This document shows positions 28,104 to 37,808 of a DNA stretch of 64,000 nt, piece after piece. The notes under the pieces are model-generated. The model was not told the DNA's origin, searched no databases, and saw only the letters and a list, made by a program, of their open reading frames with translations. The DNA comes from Pseudarthrobacter oxydans (GTDB lineage Bacteria > Actinomycetota > Actinomycetes > Actinomycetales > Micrococcaceae), in NCBI RefSeq assembly GCF_034258515.1, contig NZ_CP139438.1, positions 2,232,001 to 2,296,000 on the forward strand. Direction: 5' to 3'. Numbering within the stretch: the first letter of the stretch is position 1; every line of letters begins with the position of its first letter. Position numbers and translations under genes: made by a program.

Positions 28104-30083
28104 GTGTCCGTATCCCGTACTGAACGTCTCCTCAACCTGCTCATCGCGCTCCTGAACACCCGGTATGGCCTGCGCCGCAGTGAGCTGCGGGAGAAGGTCT
28201 ACCACGACCAGTCAGGAAACGACGTTGCCTTCGGGCGGATGTTCGAACGGGACAAAAACGACCTCCGCCAGTTCGGCTTCGATGTGGAAACACTGACGGA
28301 CACGGGGTGGAGCGAGGACGACCCTGCCACCACCCGCTACCGGATCGGCAAGGAATCGAACCGCCTTCCTGATGTCCAGCTGGGGCCGGAGGAATGGACC
28401 GTACTCCTCCTGGCCTCGCAGTTGTGGGAACGCGCCGCCCTGGGCACGTCCGCCAAAAGCGCGCTCCGGAAGCTCAAGGCTTCCGGCCGGATGGCCGACG
28501 TCGGCCTGCCCGCCGGCGTCCAGCCACGGATCAAACCCGCCGGACAGGCCTTCGATGACCTGGTCGCCGCAATGCACTCCCGGCACCCCGTCACCTTCAC
28601 GTACCTCGCGGGCACCACCGGCAAGGAGGAACTGCGGGCAGTGGAACCATGGGGCCTGGGCAGCCGCTTTGGCCAGTGGTACCTGATGGGCCACGACCGG
28701 GTGCGGAATGCCACCCGGCACTTCCGGCTCTCCCGCATTACCAGTGCGGTGACAACCCTGGACAAAGAGCTCTTTACGCCGCCCGCGGACTTCAATGTAC
28801 GGCAGGAACTGGCCCGCCTCCCGGAGCTTCCGCTGCGCACTGCCATCGTGGACGTCAGGGAAGGACGCCTGCTGGCCCTGCGCCGGCGGAGCTCTGACGC
28901 AGGCAACGCGGCCGGGCGGCCGGCCGCCGGCTATGAGCGGTTGGCCCTGCAATTCAGGGACCCCGAGAGCCTGGCCGAGGAACTGGCCTCATACGGGCCG
29001 GATGCGCGCGCGGTGTCCCCCTCCGAGCTCGTCAAAGCCGTCCGCCGCAGGCTGCGTGCCGCTGCGGACTTCAGCGCGGCTCCTGTGCCCTCATACCGCT
29101 TCGGCGAGGCCCGTGCCCGGAGTGTCCGCAAACGCACTTCCGAGGACCAGCTCAAGCGGATGCTCCAACTGGTGCCCTTCCTGGTGCACAACCAGGGCCT
29201 GCACATCCAGGACGTCGCCGATCAGTTCGGCGTCAGCAGGAAGGAGCTGGAGGACGACCTGCAGATTCTGATCTGTTCCGGGCTGCCCGAGGGATATCCC
29301 GATGATCTTTTGGACATCCAGTGGGACGACGACCACGTGTACATCACCCAGGACCTGGACCTGACGAAACCGGTCCGTTTCACCGTGGAGGAGGCCTGCG
29401 CCCTCCTGACCGGGCTGGAGACGCTGAACGGGCTGCCGGAAGTAGCCGAGGGCGGCGCCCTGGAATCGGTGACGCTAAAACTCCTGGCAGCAGCCGGCGA
29501 AGAAGGGCTCAGGGCGGCCTCCCTTGCCGGGCCCGAAGTCGCACCCGCGGATGCCGCCACTCACGCCGCCGTGCGGCAGGCGATCGAGTCACGCTCACAG
29601 CTGCGCCTGGCGTACCTGTCGCCCCAGCGGGACGCCGTGTCCGAACGCGATGTGGACCCCCTCCGGCTCTACTCCCTGGACAACACCTGGTACTTCGAGG
29701 CCTACTGCCACCTGGTCCGCGGGCTGCGGAATTTCCGCCTGGACCGGGTCCAGGAGCTGCACCCGAACGGTGCTCCCGTTTCCGCCGACATCACGCCGGC
29801 CGAAGGGGCGCCTGCAAAGCTTTTCACCGCCAACGACGACGACACCACCGTCACCGTCCAGCTCACCCGGCAGGGGAGGGGACTGGCAGATGACTACTAC
29901 GCGGAACGCACGGCGGAACTGCCCGACGGCGGCCTGGTGGCGGACATCCGCTTCAGCAACACCGCATGGTTGCCGATGTTCGTGGCCCAGCACGGGGGTG
30001 CTGCCCGTATTCTTGCCCCCGAGGAGCTGGCGGAAGCTGCCCGCACCTGGCTGGCGGCATCGCTGGCCATGTATGGCGACTAG
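28104..30083 (+). CDS. pafBC: PafBC, single-chain WYL-domain DNA-damage regulator
   Basis: The 659-aa protein is a fusion of what are two proteins, PafB and PafC, in mycobacteria. The first half has an N-terminal winged HTH (about 1-80) and a WYL domain with QWYLMGHDR near residue 190. The second half repeats this, with an HTH at about 340-395 (DVADQFGVSRKELEDDL) and a WYL-like domain with TWYFEAYCH near 529. PafBC activates LexA-independent DNA-damage genes, and a fused form is known from Arthrobacter aurescens. The position next to pafA and tatAC matches mycobacteria. Confidence 0.95.
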   Translation: MSVSRTERLLNLLIALLNTRYGLRRSELREKVYHDQSGNDVAFGRMFERDKNDLRQFGFDVETLTDTGWSEDDPATTRYRIGKESNRLPDVQLGPEEWTVLLLASQLWERAALGTSAKSALRKLKASGRMADVGLPAGVQPRIKPAGQAFDDLVAAMHSRHPVTFTYLAGTTGKEELRAVEPWGLGSRFGQWYLMGHDRVRNATRHFRLSRITSAVTTLDKELFTPPADFNVRQELARLPELPLRTAIVDVREGRLLALRRRSSDAGNAAGRPAAGYERLALQFRDPESLAEELASYGPDARAVSPSELVKAVRRRLRAAADFSAAPVPSYRFGEARARSVRKRTSEDQLKRMLQLVPFLVHNQGLHIQDVADQFGVSRKELEDDLQILICSGLPEGYPDDLLDIQWDDDHVYITQDLDLTKPVRFTVEEACALLTGLETLNGLPEVAEGGALESVTLKLLAAAGEEGLRAASLAGPEVAPADAATHAAVRQAIESRSQLRLAYLSPQRDAVSERDVDPLRLYSLDNTWYFEAYCHLVRGLRNFRLDRVQELHPNGAPVSADITPAEGAPAKLFTANDDDTTVTVQLTRQGRGLADDYYAERTAELPDGGLVADIRFSNTAWLPMFVAQHGGAARILAPEELAEAARTWLAASLAMYGD

Positions 30084-30086
30084 ACT
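30081..30086 (+). promoter_or_regulatory. Predicted -10 hexamer (TAGACT) overlapping pafBC stop codon
   Basis: TAGACT contains the TAG stop of pafBC and lies 7 bases before ATG 30094. Confidence 0.4.
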
Positions 30087-30093
30087 TCTCAGC

Positions 30094-30447
30094 ATGCCTT
30101 GGTGGTCCTGGATCCTGATATGGGTGGCGCTCGTTGCGCTCTCGCTGCTCTTCTATGTCCTGCTGGGCATCCGGTTGTTCCGCCAGTTCATGGCAACCGT
30201 CAAGGACCTGGGGGCGGCCGGTGAAAAACTGGGGCAGCTGGGCCCCATGGAAACATCCCCGGCCTCCACAGCGCCGGCGACGCCCCACCCGGGATCCGCG
30301 GTTTTTGCCTCGCCGACTGTCATGAGACATGATTACGAGGCATCCAAGTCGTCCCGACAGGAAGAACGCCGTCTTCGGCGGGTGCAGCGCAAGATCGACC
30401 GGGGCCAGCCGCAGGCACTCGGCGATCTGGACTTCACCTCGAAGTAA
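30094..30447 (+). CDS. Hypothetical single-pass membrane protein between pafBC and tatA
   Basis: From ATG 30094 the product has 117 residues. One membrane helix (about 4-27) is followed by a Pro/Ala/Ser-rich linker and a charged C-terminal part with RQEERRLRRVQRKIDRGQPQALGDLDF. No family is recognised. Its gene order with tatA and tatC suggests a membrane role, but nothing in the sequence shows it takes part in Tat export. The frame is open further upstream inside pafBC, which is rejected. Confidence 0.75.
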   Translation: MPWWSWILIWVALVALSLLFYVLLGIRLFRQFMATVKDLGAAGEKLGQLGPMETSPASTAPATPHPGSAVFASPTVMRHDYEASKSSRQEERRLRRVQRKIDRGQPQALGDLDFTSK

Positions 30448-30474
30448 AATTGTATTGAAACGAAAGGATTTCCC

Positions 30475-30747
30475 GTGGGAAGACTCTTTGATGGCCCCTG
30501 GCCCATCGTAATTATCATCGTTGTTGCATTGCTCCTTTTTGCCGCGCCTAAACTTCCGGCCATGGCGCGCAGCCTTGGCCAGTCCATGCGGATCATCAAG
30601 TCCGAAGTCAAGGAAATGAAGAACGACGGCAAGACCGAATCCACTGACGCCTCAGGTCCGGTGGAAGGCACCATCGTCAACCACCCGAAGGCGAAGCCCG
30701 GTGAGCCGACAGACGGCACTGACGTTCCGCCGTCGAACCGCGCCTGA
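30475..30747 (+). CDS. tatA: Sec-independent translocase protein TatA
   Basis: The 90-aa protein starts from GTG 30475 with AAAGGA upstream. It has a short N-terminal membrane helix (about 10-24), the FAAPKLP hinge, and an amphipathic helix with Ser/Lys/Glu, followed by a polar tail. TatA oligomers form the pore for folded proteins carrying twin-arginine signals. tatC follows 6 bases after the stop. No tatB is nearby. Confidence 0.95.
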   Translation: MGRLFDGPWPIVIIIVVALLLFAAPKLPAMARSLGQSMRIIKSEVKEMKNDGKTESTDASGPVEGTIVNHPKAKPGEPTDGTDVPPSNRA

Positions 30748-30753
30748 CCCCCA

Positions 30754-31590
30754 GTGGCACTGTCGCGGGCCCGTAAAGCCAACCCCGAGGGGCGGATGGC
30801 TCTTTGGGACCACCTCAAAGAGCTCAAGAACCGGCTGATCAAGTCGGCGATCGGCGTCGTCATTGGCGGCATCGGGGGCTGGATACTTTACGATCCGTTG
30901 CTGAAGGCTCTGGCCGAGCCGGTCAACCGCATCTCCGAGCAGACCGGCGGGCTCTCGGCCATAAACTTCGGAAGCATTGCATCTCCGTTCGATTTCAAGC
31001 TGCAAATGTCACTCCTCATCGGCGTGGTCATTTCCAGCCCCATCTGGATCTACCAGCTCTGGGCGTTTATCACGCCCGGCCTGACTTCCAAGGAACGCCG
31101 GTACACGCTGGGGTACATGGCGGCGGCAGTCCCGTTGTTCCTGGCCGGTATCTGGGCCGGCTGGCTTGTTGTGCCGCAGGTGGTCCACGCGCTAACGCAG
31201 TTCACCCCGGAAGGGTCCTCCAGCGTCATCGATGCCCGCACATACATCGAGTTCGTGACCCGCATGGTGCTGGTCCTGGGCGTGGCTTTCCTGGTTCCCG
31301 TGGTGCTGGTGGGCATCAACATGGCGGGCATCATCTCCGGCAGTACCATCCTCAAGGCCTGGCGCATCACAGTGTTCCTCGTGTTCGTCCTCGCTGCCAT
31401 TGCTGCTCCCGGAGCAGATGCCATCTCGATGTTCATGCTGGCCGGCCCACTGCTGGTGCTTTTCTTTGCCGCGATCGGCATCTGCCTGATGAACGACAAG
31501 CGCCGCGAACGCAGGACAGCCAAACGGGCAGCTGAAACCGAGGCCACAGCGGACATCGCCACCCCCGGCAGTGAGCTCAAGAACCTCTGA
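30754..31590 (+). CDS. tatC: Twin-arginine translocase subunit TatC
   Basis: The 278-aa protein has six membrane segments and the TatC hallmarks MALWDHLKELKNRLIKS at the N-terminus, SPFDFKLQMSL, and GVVISSPIWIYQLWAFITPGL. It recognises twin-arginine signal peptides. The C-terminus is a Lys/Arg-rich then acidic tail. It is the last gene before the helicase, which begins 19 bases downstream with its own promoter-like hexamer. Confidence 0.97.
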   Translation: MALSRARKANPEGRMALWDHLKELKNRLIKSAIGVVIGGIGGWILYDPLLKALAEPVNRISEQTGGLSAINFGSIASPFDFKLQMSLLIGVVISSPIWIYQLWAFITPGLTSKERRYTLGYMAAAVPLFLAGIWAGWLVVPQVVHALTQFTPEGSSSVIDARTYIEFVTRMVLVLGVAFLVPVVLVGINMAGIISGSTILKAWRITVFLVFVLAAIAAPGADAISMFMLAGPLLVLFFAAIGICLMNDKRRERRTAKRAAETEATADIATPGSELKNL

Positions 31591-31597
31591 GCCCCGT

Positions 31598-31603
31598 TAG
31601 GCT
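31598..31603 (+). promoter_or_regulatory. Predicted -10 hexamer (TAGGCT), leaderless promoter of helY-like gene
   Basis: TAGGCT, 6 bases, then ATG 31610; the same hexamer and spacing precede mshC and def. Confidence 0.5.
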
Positions 31604-31609
31604 TGGGGT

Positions 31610-34543
31610 ATGTCCTCCAACACCGGGCCTTCTTCCATTGGACCGTTCCCTGCCGGGCCCACCGACACTGAAGAGCTCTCTCCTGCCGAGCGGTACCGTG
31701 CCAGCGCCGAGCGCAGGGCCGAAGCGGCGACATACCTCGGAGCCTTCGTCCGTACCCTGGACTTCGAACTGGACGACTTCCAGCGGCAGTCATGCCGCTC
31801 CCTCCAGGAGGGCAGGGGAGTGCTGGTGGCGGCCCCCACAGGCGCCGGCAAGACCATCGTCGGTGAATTCGCCATCTACCTGGCGCTTCAGCGGGGCCTG
31901 AAGGCGTTTTACACAACTCCCATCAAGGCTTTGAGCAACCAGAAGTTCACCGAACTTTCTGAAAAATACGGCGCCCGGAATGTTGGCCTCCTCACCGGCG
32001 ACACCAGCATCAACGGTGACGCCCCCGTCGTCGTCATGACCACGGAAGTCCTGCGGAACATGCTGTACGCGGATTCGGCAACATTGGACGACCTCGGCTA
32101 TGTGGTGATGGACGAGGTGCATTACCTGGCCGACAGGTTCCGGGGTGCCGTCTGGGAGGAAGTGATCATCCATCTCCCCAGCGAGGTGCAGGTGGTTTCA
32201 CTCAGCGCCACCGTCTCGAACGCCGAGGAGTTCGGAGCCTGGCTGGACACCGTCCGCGGTGATACTGACATCATCGTCTCCGAGCACCGGCCGGTACCTC
32301 TCTGGCAGCACGTGATGGTTGGCCGCCAGATCATGGACTTGTTCGCCGGAGAAACCAGCTTCGACGAAATTGCGCCGCCGGTGGACGGGGGGGAGACGCA
32401 GCCGGTTTCGTCGAAGGACAGCGCAAAGGGCCGCGGCGTCGACGTCAATCCCGACCTCCTCAAGGTAGCGCGCAGCGAAATCCAGCAGAGTTTCCGCAGC
32501 CGCCAAGGGGGACCCGGCGGACGCGGCCAGCGCGGGCGGCGCGGCAACGACCGTCCCGGCCGGGGCGGCGACGAACGTGGCGTTCGTCCCGCCAGCCGCC
32601 CCCAGGTCATTGCAAGCCTGGACCGCATGGACCTGCTCCCTGCCATTACCTTCATTTTCTCAAGGGCCGGCTGTGACGCTGCCGTGGCACAGTGCGTCGG
32701 CTCCGGGCTGTGGCTCACCACGGAGAAGGAACAGCGGATCATCGCCCAGCGCGTTGACGAAGCCGGCCAGGATATCCCGCCGGACGACCTCGATATCCTG
32801 GGCTTCTGGACCTGGCGTGACGGACTGATCCGGGGCTTCGCCGCCCACCATGCCGGCATGCTGCCCACTTTCAAGGAAGTGGTGGAGAAACTCTTCGCCG
32901 ACGGCCTGGTCAAAGCGGTTTTCGCCACGGAAACCCTGGCCTTGGGCGTCAACATGCCTGCCCGCTCCGTGGTGCTGGAAAAGTTGGACAAGTTCAACGG
33001 TGAAGCCCATGTGGACATCACCGCCGGTGAGTATACGCAGCTGACCGGCCGTGCGGGCCGCCGCGGCATCGACGTCGAAGGCCATGCAGTGGTGCTGTGG
33101 CAGCCCGGTACGGACCCGACGGCGGTCGCCGGCCTGGCGTCCCGGCGCACCTACCCCTTGAACTCGAGCTTCCGGCCCACGTACAACATGAGCATCAACC
33201 TCCTGGCCCAGTTCGGCCGGGCCCGGGCCCGCGAAATCCTTGAGTCCTCCTTTGCCCAGTTCCAGGCTGACCGTTCGGTGGTGGGGCTTGCCAGGCAGGT
33301 GCGCAGCCGGGAGGAATCGCTGGCCGGGTATGCCAAGTCGATGACCTGCCATTTGGGCGACTTTACCGAGTACGCGCGGCTGCGGAGGGAACTCTCCGAC
33401 GCCGAAAACGCCGGTTCGCGTACCAAGTCCCGCGCCCGGAAATCACTCAGCGACGATTCCCTGGCCCGCCTGTTGCCGGGGGACGTGGTGGAGGTGCCCG
33501 GGGGCAGGGCGCCCGGCCCGGCCATTGTGCTCAGTTCGGACCACAGCAGCCGCGAGCCGCGGCCTGCGGTCCTGACGCTGGACAACCAGTTGCGGAGAAT
33601 CGGAACCGATGACCTGGAAGGCCCCATCGCGCCGGTGACGCGCATCCGCATTCCCAAGTCCTTCAATGCCAAGGTGCCCAAATCCCGCCGTGATCTCGCG
33701 TCCTCGGCCCGGAACGCGTTGCGGGAGAACCGGCCGCCCGCCCCGGGCAACACCCGCAACCACGATTTCGGCCTTGCCACGGCCCTGCCCAACCAGGAAA
33801 AGCGCATCGCCGACCTCCGCCGCGTCCTCCGGGCCCACCCGTGCCACGGCTGCAGCGAACGGGAGGACCACGCCCGCTGGTCCGAACGCTGGTGGAAGCT
33901 GCGGCGGGAAACCGACGGGCTGGTGCGCCAGATCCAGGGCCGGACCAACACGATCGCCAAGACCTTTGACCGTGTGTGCGACGTCCTGACCGCGTACGGG
34001 TATCTGGAGCCGGCTGCCGACGGCCGGCTGGGCATCAGTCCCGATGGCCAGCGGCTGCGGCGGATTTACGGGGAGAAGGACCTCCTCATTTCACAGTCCC
34101 TGCGGCTGGGCGCGTTTGACGACCTGGATGCCGTGGAAGTTGCAGCACTGGCCAGTGTGCTGGTGTACCAGGCGAAAAGGGAGGACCGGGGGCTCCGGCC
34201 GCGGATGCCCAGTATTTCCCTTGAGACGTCGGTGGATATCGTCGTCCGCGAGTGGTCTGCCTTGGAGGACGTGGAAGAGGAGAACAAGCTTCCGCTGACC
34301 GGCGAACCCGAACTGGGGCTCGTCTGGCCGATCTACAAGTGGGCCCGTGGCCGCCACCTGCAGGACGTCCTGAGCGGCACGGACCTGGCAGCCGGTGACT
34401 TTGTCCGGTGGGTGAAGCAGGTTGTCGACCTCTTGGACCAGCTCGCCAAGATTCCCGGCCTGGAACCCCGCCTTGCCAGGCTCTGCGCCGAAGCCATCTC
34501 GCTGATCCGCCGCGGCGTCGTGGCTTATTCGTCCGTACTCTGA
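31610..34543 (+). CDS. helY: DEAD/DEAH-box helicase, HelY/Ski2-like
   Basis: The 977-aa protein is a superfamily 2 RNA/DNA helicase of the Ski2/Mtr4 type. Walker A is APTGAGKTIVGEF (near 74), the DEAD-box variant DEVHYLADRFRG is near 167, SATVSNAEEF is motif III, and TGRAGRRGIDVEGH is motif VI (near 480). The C-terminal part (about 600-970) is the long DSHCT-like region. An Arg/Gly-rich insert (about 300-325) is disordered. The gene follows tatC as in mycobacteria, where it is called helY. The biochemical substrate is not shown. Confidence 0.93.
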   Translation: MSSNTGPSSIGPFPAGPTDTEELSPAERYRASAERRAEAATYLGAFVRTLDFELDDFQRQSCRSLQEGRGVLVAAPTGAGKTIVGEFAIYLALQRGLKAFYTTPIKALSNQKFTELSEKYGARNVGLLTGDTSINGDAPVVVMTTEVLRNMLYADSATLDDLGYVVMDEVHYLADRFRGAVWEEVIIHLPSEVQVVSLSATVSNAEEFGAWLDTVRGDTDIIVSEHRPVPLWQHVMVGRQIMDLFAGETSFDEIAPPVDGGETQPVSSKDSAKGRGVDVNPDLLKVARSEIQQSFRSRQGGPGGRGQRGRRGNDRPGRGGDERGVRPASRPQVIASLDRMDLLPAITFIFSRAGCDAAVAQCVGSGLWLTTEKEQRIIAQRVDEAGQDIPPDDLDILGFWTWRDGLIRGFAAHHAGMLPTFKEVVEKLFADGLVKAVFATETLALGVNMPARSVVLEKLDKFNGEAHVDITAGEYTQLTGRAGRRGIDVEGHAVVLWQPGTDPTAVAGLASRRTYPLNSSFRPTYNMSINLLAQFGRARAREILESSFAQFQADRSVVGLARQVRSREESLAGYAKSMTCHLGDFTEYARLRRELSDAENAGSRTKSRARKSLSDDSLARLLPGDVVEVPGGRAPGPAIVLSSDHSSREPRPAVLTLDNQLRRIGTDDLEGPIAPVTRIRIPKSFNAKVPKSRRDLASSARNALRENRPPAPGNTRNHDFGLATALPNQEKRIADLRRVLRAHPCHGCSEREDHARWSERWWKLRRETDGLVRQIQGRTNTIAKTFDRVCDVLTAYGYLEPAADGRLGISPDGQRLRRIYGEKDLLISQSLRLGAFDDLDAVEVAALASVLVYQAKREDRGLRPRMPSISLETSVDIVVREWSALEDVEEENKLPLTGEPELGLVWPIYKWARGRHLQDVLSGTDLAAGDFVRWVKQVVDLLDQLAKIPGLEPRLARLCAEAISLIRRGVVAYSSVL

Positions 34544-34596
34544 CAAGCTTCGCCGGCCGCCCGCCGGCCCACACCAACCCAGGAGCACTGCCCCGC

Positions 34597-36252
34597 ATGT
34601 CACAGCCTGAACCGCTGCCCGCTGCCCGCGCTAAGACTGTCCTCTACCGGAACGGGTCCGTCTACACCGCGGCAGACCCTTTTGCCACGGCCATGGTGGT
34701 TGACGGCGGCACGGTTGCCTGGGTGGGATCCGAACAGGCAGCCTCATCCATCGCTGACAGTTCAATGGAGATCATCGATCTCCGGGGCGCCCTCGTGGCG
34801 CCGGGCTTTGTGGACTCGCATATCCACCTGACTGAGACCGGCATCGCGCTGGACTCACTGCAGCTGGGCGGAATCCGTTCAGCCAAGGAACTGCTGGACG
34901 CCGTAGCCGGTGTCCCCGGCGAAGGACCTGTGCTGGGCCACGGCTGGGACGAGACCACCTGGGCCGATGACACCCTGCCCACCGCTGAGGAACTGGAACG
35001 GGCGTCCGCCGGGCGCCACGTGTACCTTTCCCGGGTGGACGTTCACTCCGCGCTGGTGTCCGGGTCCCTGGCCCACGCGGCGGGCGTCCGGGAGCTGGAC
35101 GGGTTCGACGGCGGGGCGAGGGTCCGGCGGGCAGCGCACACGGCCGCCCGCCAGGCTACCCGCCGGCTGCCGCACGACGAGCTGCGGCGCCACCAGGGCC
35201 GTGCATTGTCCGAAGCGGCGGCTAATGGCTACGTAGCGGTCGCGGAAATGGGCGCACCGCACATCGGCGGCGCAGAGGACCTGCGGCTTGCCGCCGCATG
35301 GAACAACGGCGGCCCTGAAAGCGCCGGAGTCCCTGAAGTCCTTCCCTACTGGGGGGAACTGGCGGCCTCCGAAGAACATGCCCGCAGCCTCCTGGACCAG
35401 TTTGGCTTCGGCGTGCGGGGGCTGGCCGGCGACCTCAACATCGACGGCTCCATCGGATCGCGGACGGCCGCCCTGAGGTCCGCGTACGAGGACGCGCCGG
35501 GCGAGCATGGGAGCCTGTATCTGACTGTTGATGAAGCTGCAGCGCACCTTGCTGCATGCTCGCTTGCCGGAGTCCAAGGCGGATTCCATGTTATTGGGGA
35601 CGCCGGGCTGGACACCGCGCTGGCCGCCCTCGAGCTGGCAGCACGTGAAGTGGGTGAGCAGCGGGTGCGTGCCGCAGGCCACCGCCTTGAACATGTGGAG
35701 ATGGTGGACGCCGCCGCCGTCGCAACCCTGGCCCGGTACGCGGTTACAGTCAGCGCCCAGCCGGCGTTCGACGCTGCCTGGGGCGGCCCCGGAGGGCTGT
35801 ACGAACAAAGGCTGGGGGAGCGGAGCCGGTCAATGAACCCCTTTGCCAGGCTCTTCGCGGCCGGGGTTCCGGTGTGCTTCGGCAGCGACAGCCCAGTGAC
35901 GCCCCTGCGGCCCTGGTCCAGTGTCCGCGCCTGCCTGGAGCACCACAACCAGGATGAGCGGATTTCGGCCCGCGCAGCCTTCCTGGGCCACACCCGGGCA
36001 GGCTGGCGCGCCGCCAGATATTCCGACCCCATGGCGGGACAGCTCGTGCCCGGAGCTCCTGCCAGTTTCGCCGTCTGGGAGGTCGAGGAACTGATGGTCC
36101 AGGTGGCGGACGGCCGCGTCCAGTCCTGGAGCACCGACCCGAGGGCGCGGACACCGCTGCTGCCTGCCCTGGACACCGGCACTGATCCGGTGTGCCTGCA
36201 AACGGTCAGGAACGGCATCGAAATTTTCGCAAGTCCAGCGCTCCGGTCCTGA
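34597..36252 (+). CDS. Amidohydrolase family 3 protein (YtcJ-like)
   Basis: From ATG 34597 the protein has 551 residues. It has the metal-binding motif GFVDSHIHL near residue 72-76, the conserved HVIGDAGLD near 330, HRLEHVE near 364, and the C-terminal GSDSPVTPLRPW segment with the catalytic Asp near 430. This is the amidohydrolase-3 subfamily that deacylates N-acyl or formyl compounds with one or two metals. The substrate is unknown. The frame extends upstream to 34408 but that part is antisense-like; AGGAG lies upstream of the ATG. Confidence 0.88.
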   Translation: MSQPEPLPAARAKTVLYRNGSVYTAADPFATAMVVDGGTVAWVGSEQAASSIADSSMEIIDLRGALVAPGFVDSHIHLTETGIALDSLQLGGIRSAKELLDAVAGVPGEGPVLGHGWDETTWADDTLPTAEELERASAGRHVYLSRVDVHSALVSGSLAHAAGVRELDGFDGGARVRRAAHTAARQATRRLPHDELRRHQGRALSEAAANGYVAVAEMGAPHIGGAEDLRLAAAWNNGGPESAGVPEVLPYWGELAASEEHARSLLDQFGFGVRGLAGDLNIDGSIGSRTAALRSAYEDAPGEHGSLYLTVDEAAAHLAACSLAGVQGGFHVIGDAGLDTALAALELAAREVGEQRVRAAGHRLEHVEMVDAAAVATLARYAVTVSAQPAFDAAWGGPGGLYEQRLGERSRSMNPFARLFAAGVPVCFGSDSPVTPLRPWSSVRACLEHHNQDERISARAAFLGHTRAGWRAARYSDPMAGQLVPGAPASFAVWEVEELMVQVADGRVQSWSTDPRARTPLLPALDTGTDPVCLQTVRNGIEIFASPALRS

Positions 36253-36269
36253 CCCGGCTGCCGCCACCC

Positions 36270-36275
36270 TATAAT
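36270..36275 (+). promoter_or_regulatory. Consensus -10 hexamer (TATAAT) upstream of ppm1-like gene
   Basis: A perfect TATAAT, with a weak CCTGAC 16 bases before it as -35. It lies about 70 bases before the GTG at 36347, in an otherwise GC-rich stretch. Confidence 0.6.
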
Positions 36276-36346
36276 TGGTAGTTGCGCCTGCTGCGACCCC
36301 GATTGCGGCCGGGCGCTCTGACCGTTTCCCCCAGGAAAGGCCCTCT

Positions 36347-37093
36347 GTGCGCGTCCTCACGATCATTCCCACCTACAACGAGCTGGAATCGCTGCCCAAG
36401 ACCCTCCAGCGGCTTCGCGCGGCGGTCCCGGCGTCGGACGTGTTGGTGGTGGATGACAACAGCCCTGACGGCACCGGCCAGCTCGCGGACCGTTTCGCTG
36501 CCGAGGATTCCCAGGTGCACGTCCTGCACCGCAAGGGCAAGGAAGGCTTGGGCGCCGCGTACATTGCCGGCTTCCGGTGGGGTCTGGACGCCGGATATGA
36601 CGTCCTGGTTGAAATGGACGCTGACGGTTCCCACCAGCCCGAGCAGCTTCCCCAGCTGCTGGAAGCCGTTGAACAGGGCGCCGACCTTGCCATGGGCTCC
36701 CGGTGGGTTCCCGGCGGCAGCGTCGTCAACTGGCCCCTCTACCGCCAGGCCATTTCCAGGGTGGGCAGCACCTATGCCCGCCTCATGCTGGGTCTGAAGA
36801 TCAAGGACGTCACGGGCGGCTACCGCGCGTTCCGCAGGACCACGCTGGAAAAGCTCAACCTGGACCAGGTGGACTCGGTTGGCTACGGCTTCCAGGTGGA
36901 CCTCGCGTTCCGGGTGGCCCGCATGGGGCTCCGGATCGAGGAACGGCCCATCACTTTTGTTGAGCGGGAACTCGGCGCCTCCAAGATGAGCGGCAACATC
37001 GTGCTCGAAGCCATGGTCAACGTCACCAAGTGGGGCCTGCAGGCCCGCTGGCACGCCCTGACCGGCAAGAAGACACCGGCGCGGCAGCCGTAA
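36347..37093 (+). CDS. Polyprenol monophosphomannose synthase-like glycosyltransferase (GT2)
   Basis: From GTG 36347 (AGGAAAGG upstream) the protein has 248 residues. It has the GT2 signature [11 protein letters not shown] (near 34-45), the metal-binding [12 protein letters not shown] (near 86) and [10 protein letters not shown], and [16 protein letters not shown] near 185. The type is dolichol-phosphate-mannose synthase, that is, the catalytic domain of mycobacterial Ppm1. It transfers mannose from GDP-mannose to polyprenyl phosphate for lipid-linked wall glycans and protein O-mannosylation. It lacks the Lnt-like domain found fused in mycobacteria. Confidence 0.9.
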   Translation: MRVLTIIPTYNELESLPKTLQRLRAAVPASDVLVVDDNSPDGTGQLADRFAAEDSQVHVLHRKGKEGLGAAYIAGFRWGLDAGYDVLVEMDADGSHQPEQLPQLLEAVEQGADLAMGSRWVPGGSVVNWPLYRQAISRVGSTYARLMLGLKIKDVTGGYRAFRRTTLEKLNLDQVDSVGYGFQVDLAFRVARMGLRIEERPITFVERELGASKMSGNIVLEAMVNVTKWGLQARWHALTGKKTPARQP

Positions 37094-37132
37094 CCGCTGC
37101 AGCACAGCGCATAGAAGCCGAATTAAACAAGG

Positions 37133-37171
37133 AAGGGGCTGTCCCTGCACAAAGTGCAGGGACAGCCCCTT
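37133..37171. terminator. Bidirectional terminator between ppm1-like gene and rbpA
   Basis: An 18-bp perfect stem with loop AAA, preceded by AA and followed by TT, lies between two convergent genes and can serve both strands. Confidence 0.85.
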
Positions 37172-37196
37172 TGGTTCAAGCCCTGGGCTGGATTCC

Positions 37197-37544
37197 TTAG
37201 GCGGAGCGCCGTTCTCCGCGGCGTTCGCGCAGGATGGTCAGCCGGTCTTCGAGGATCTGCTCAAGCTCGGGCAGCGAGCGGCGTTCCAGGAGCATGTCCC
37301 AGTGGGTACGGACAGCTTTGTCGTTGCTGGTGTCGGGCCGTTCGCCATCAACCAGGAGCGCTTCCTTGCCGGTTTTGGAAACCCACACCGGGGGGATTTC
37401 CGCCTCTGAGGAGAAGGTGACGAAGACCTGCTCGCCGTCCTCGCACCGGTACTCGACACGCTGGCGCGGAGCCGGCTCTACTCCGGACTCGGTCTCCATG
37501 CTCTGTGCACCAAGGCGCATGCCCCGCAGGCTGCGATCGCTCAT
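37197..37544 (-). CDS. rbpA: RNA polymerase-binding protein RbpA
   Basis: From ATG 37544 (GGGAGA upstream) the protein has 115 residues. It shows the RbpA layout: MSDRSLRGMRLG at the N-terminus, the zinc/beta core (EYRCEDGEQVFVTFSSEAEIP and WVSKTGKEALL), then the sigma-interaction helix RTHWDMLLERRSLPELEQIL and a basic tail. It binds RNA polymerase and stabilises the housekeeping sigma factor at promoters, and is confined to Actinobacteria. The longer frame to 37580 has no better ribosome site. Confidence 0.96.
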   Translation of the reverse strand: MSDRSLRGMRLGAQSMETESGVEPAPRQRVEYRCEDGEQVFVTFSSEAEIPPVWVSKTGKEALLVDGERPDTSNDKAVRTHWDMLLERRSLPELEQILEDRLTILRERRGERRSA

Positions 37545-37735
37545 GATTTCTCCCTCTGGTCGATTCGCGGTGTACAACACCGCGCCGGCCGACGGTAAAC
37601 ACGTACCATCGGACTACTGTGTGCTCTGTGCTGCATCTCTAGATTCAACGCATCGCGAAGCTTTGTTGTTCCAGCGGATCTGCTCCAGCCGGACAAATAC
37701 ACAATTATACCGGCGACAGGCCGGAACAGCCAAAA

Positions 37736-37762
37736 GAGGGGTCCGTTCAGCACGGACCCCTC
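37736..37762 (-). terminator. Terminator of SPFH-NfeD operon
   Basis: An 11-bp perfect stem (GAGGGGTCCGT and its complement) is followed by TTTT on the minus strand. It lies about 46 bases past the SPFH gene stop. Confidence 0.85.
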
Positions 37763-37808
37763 CTCGAAACCGGCAAGGACCGTCAGCCGGTCCTCCGGCC
37801 GTGGCGCC

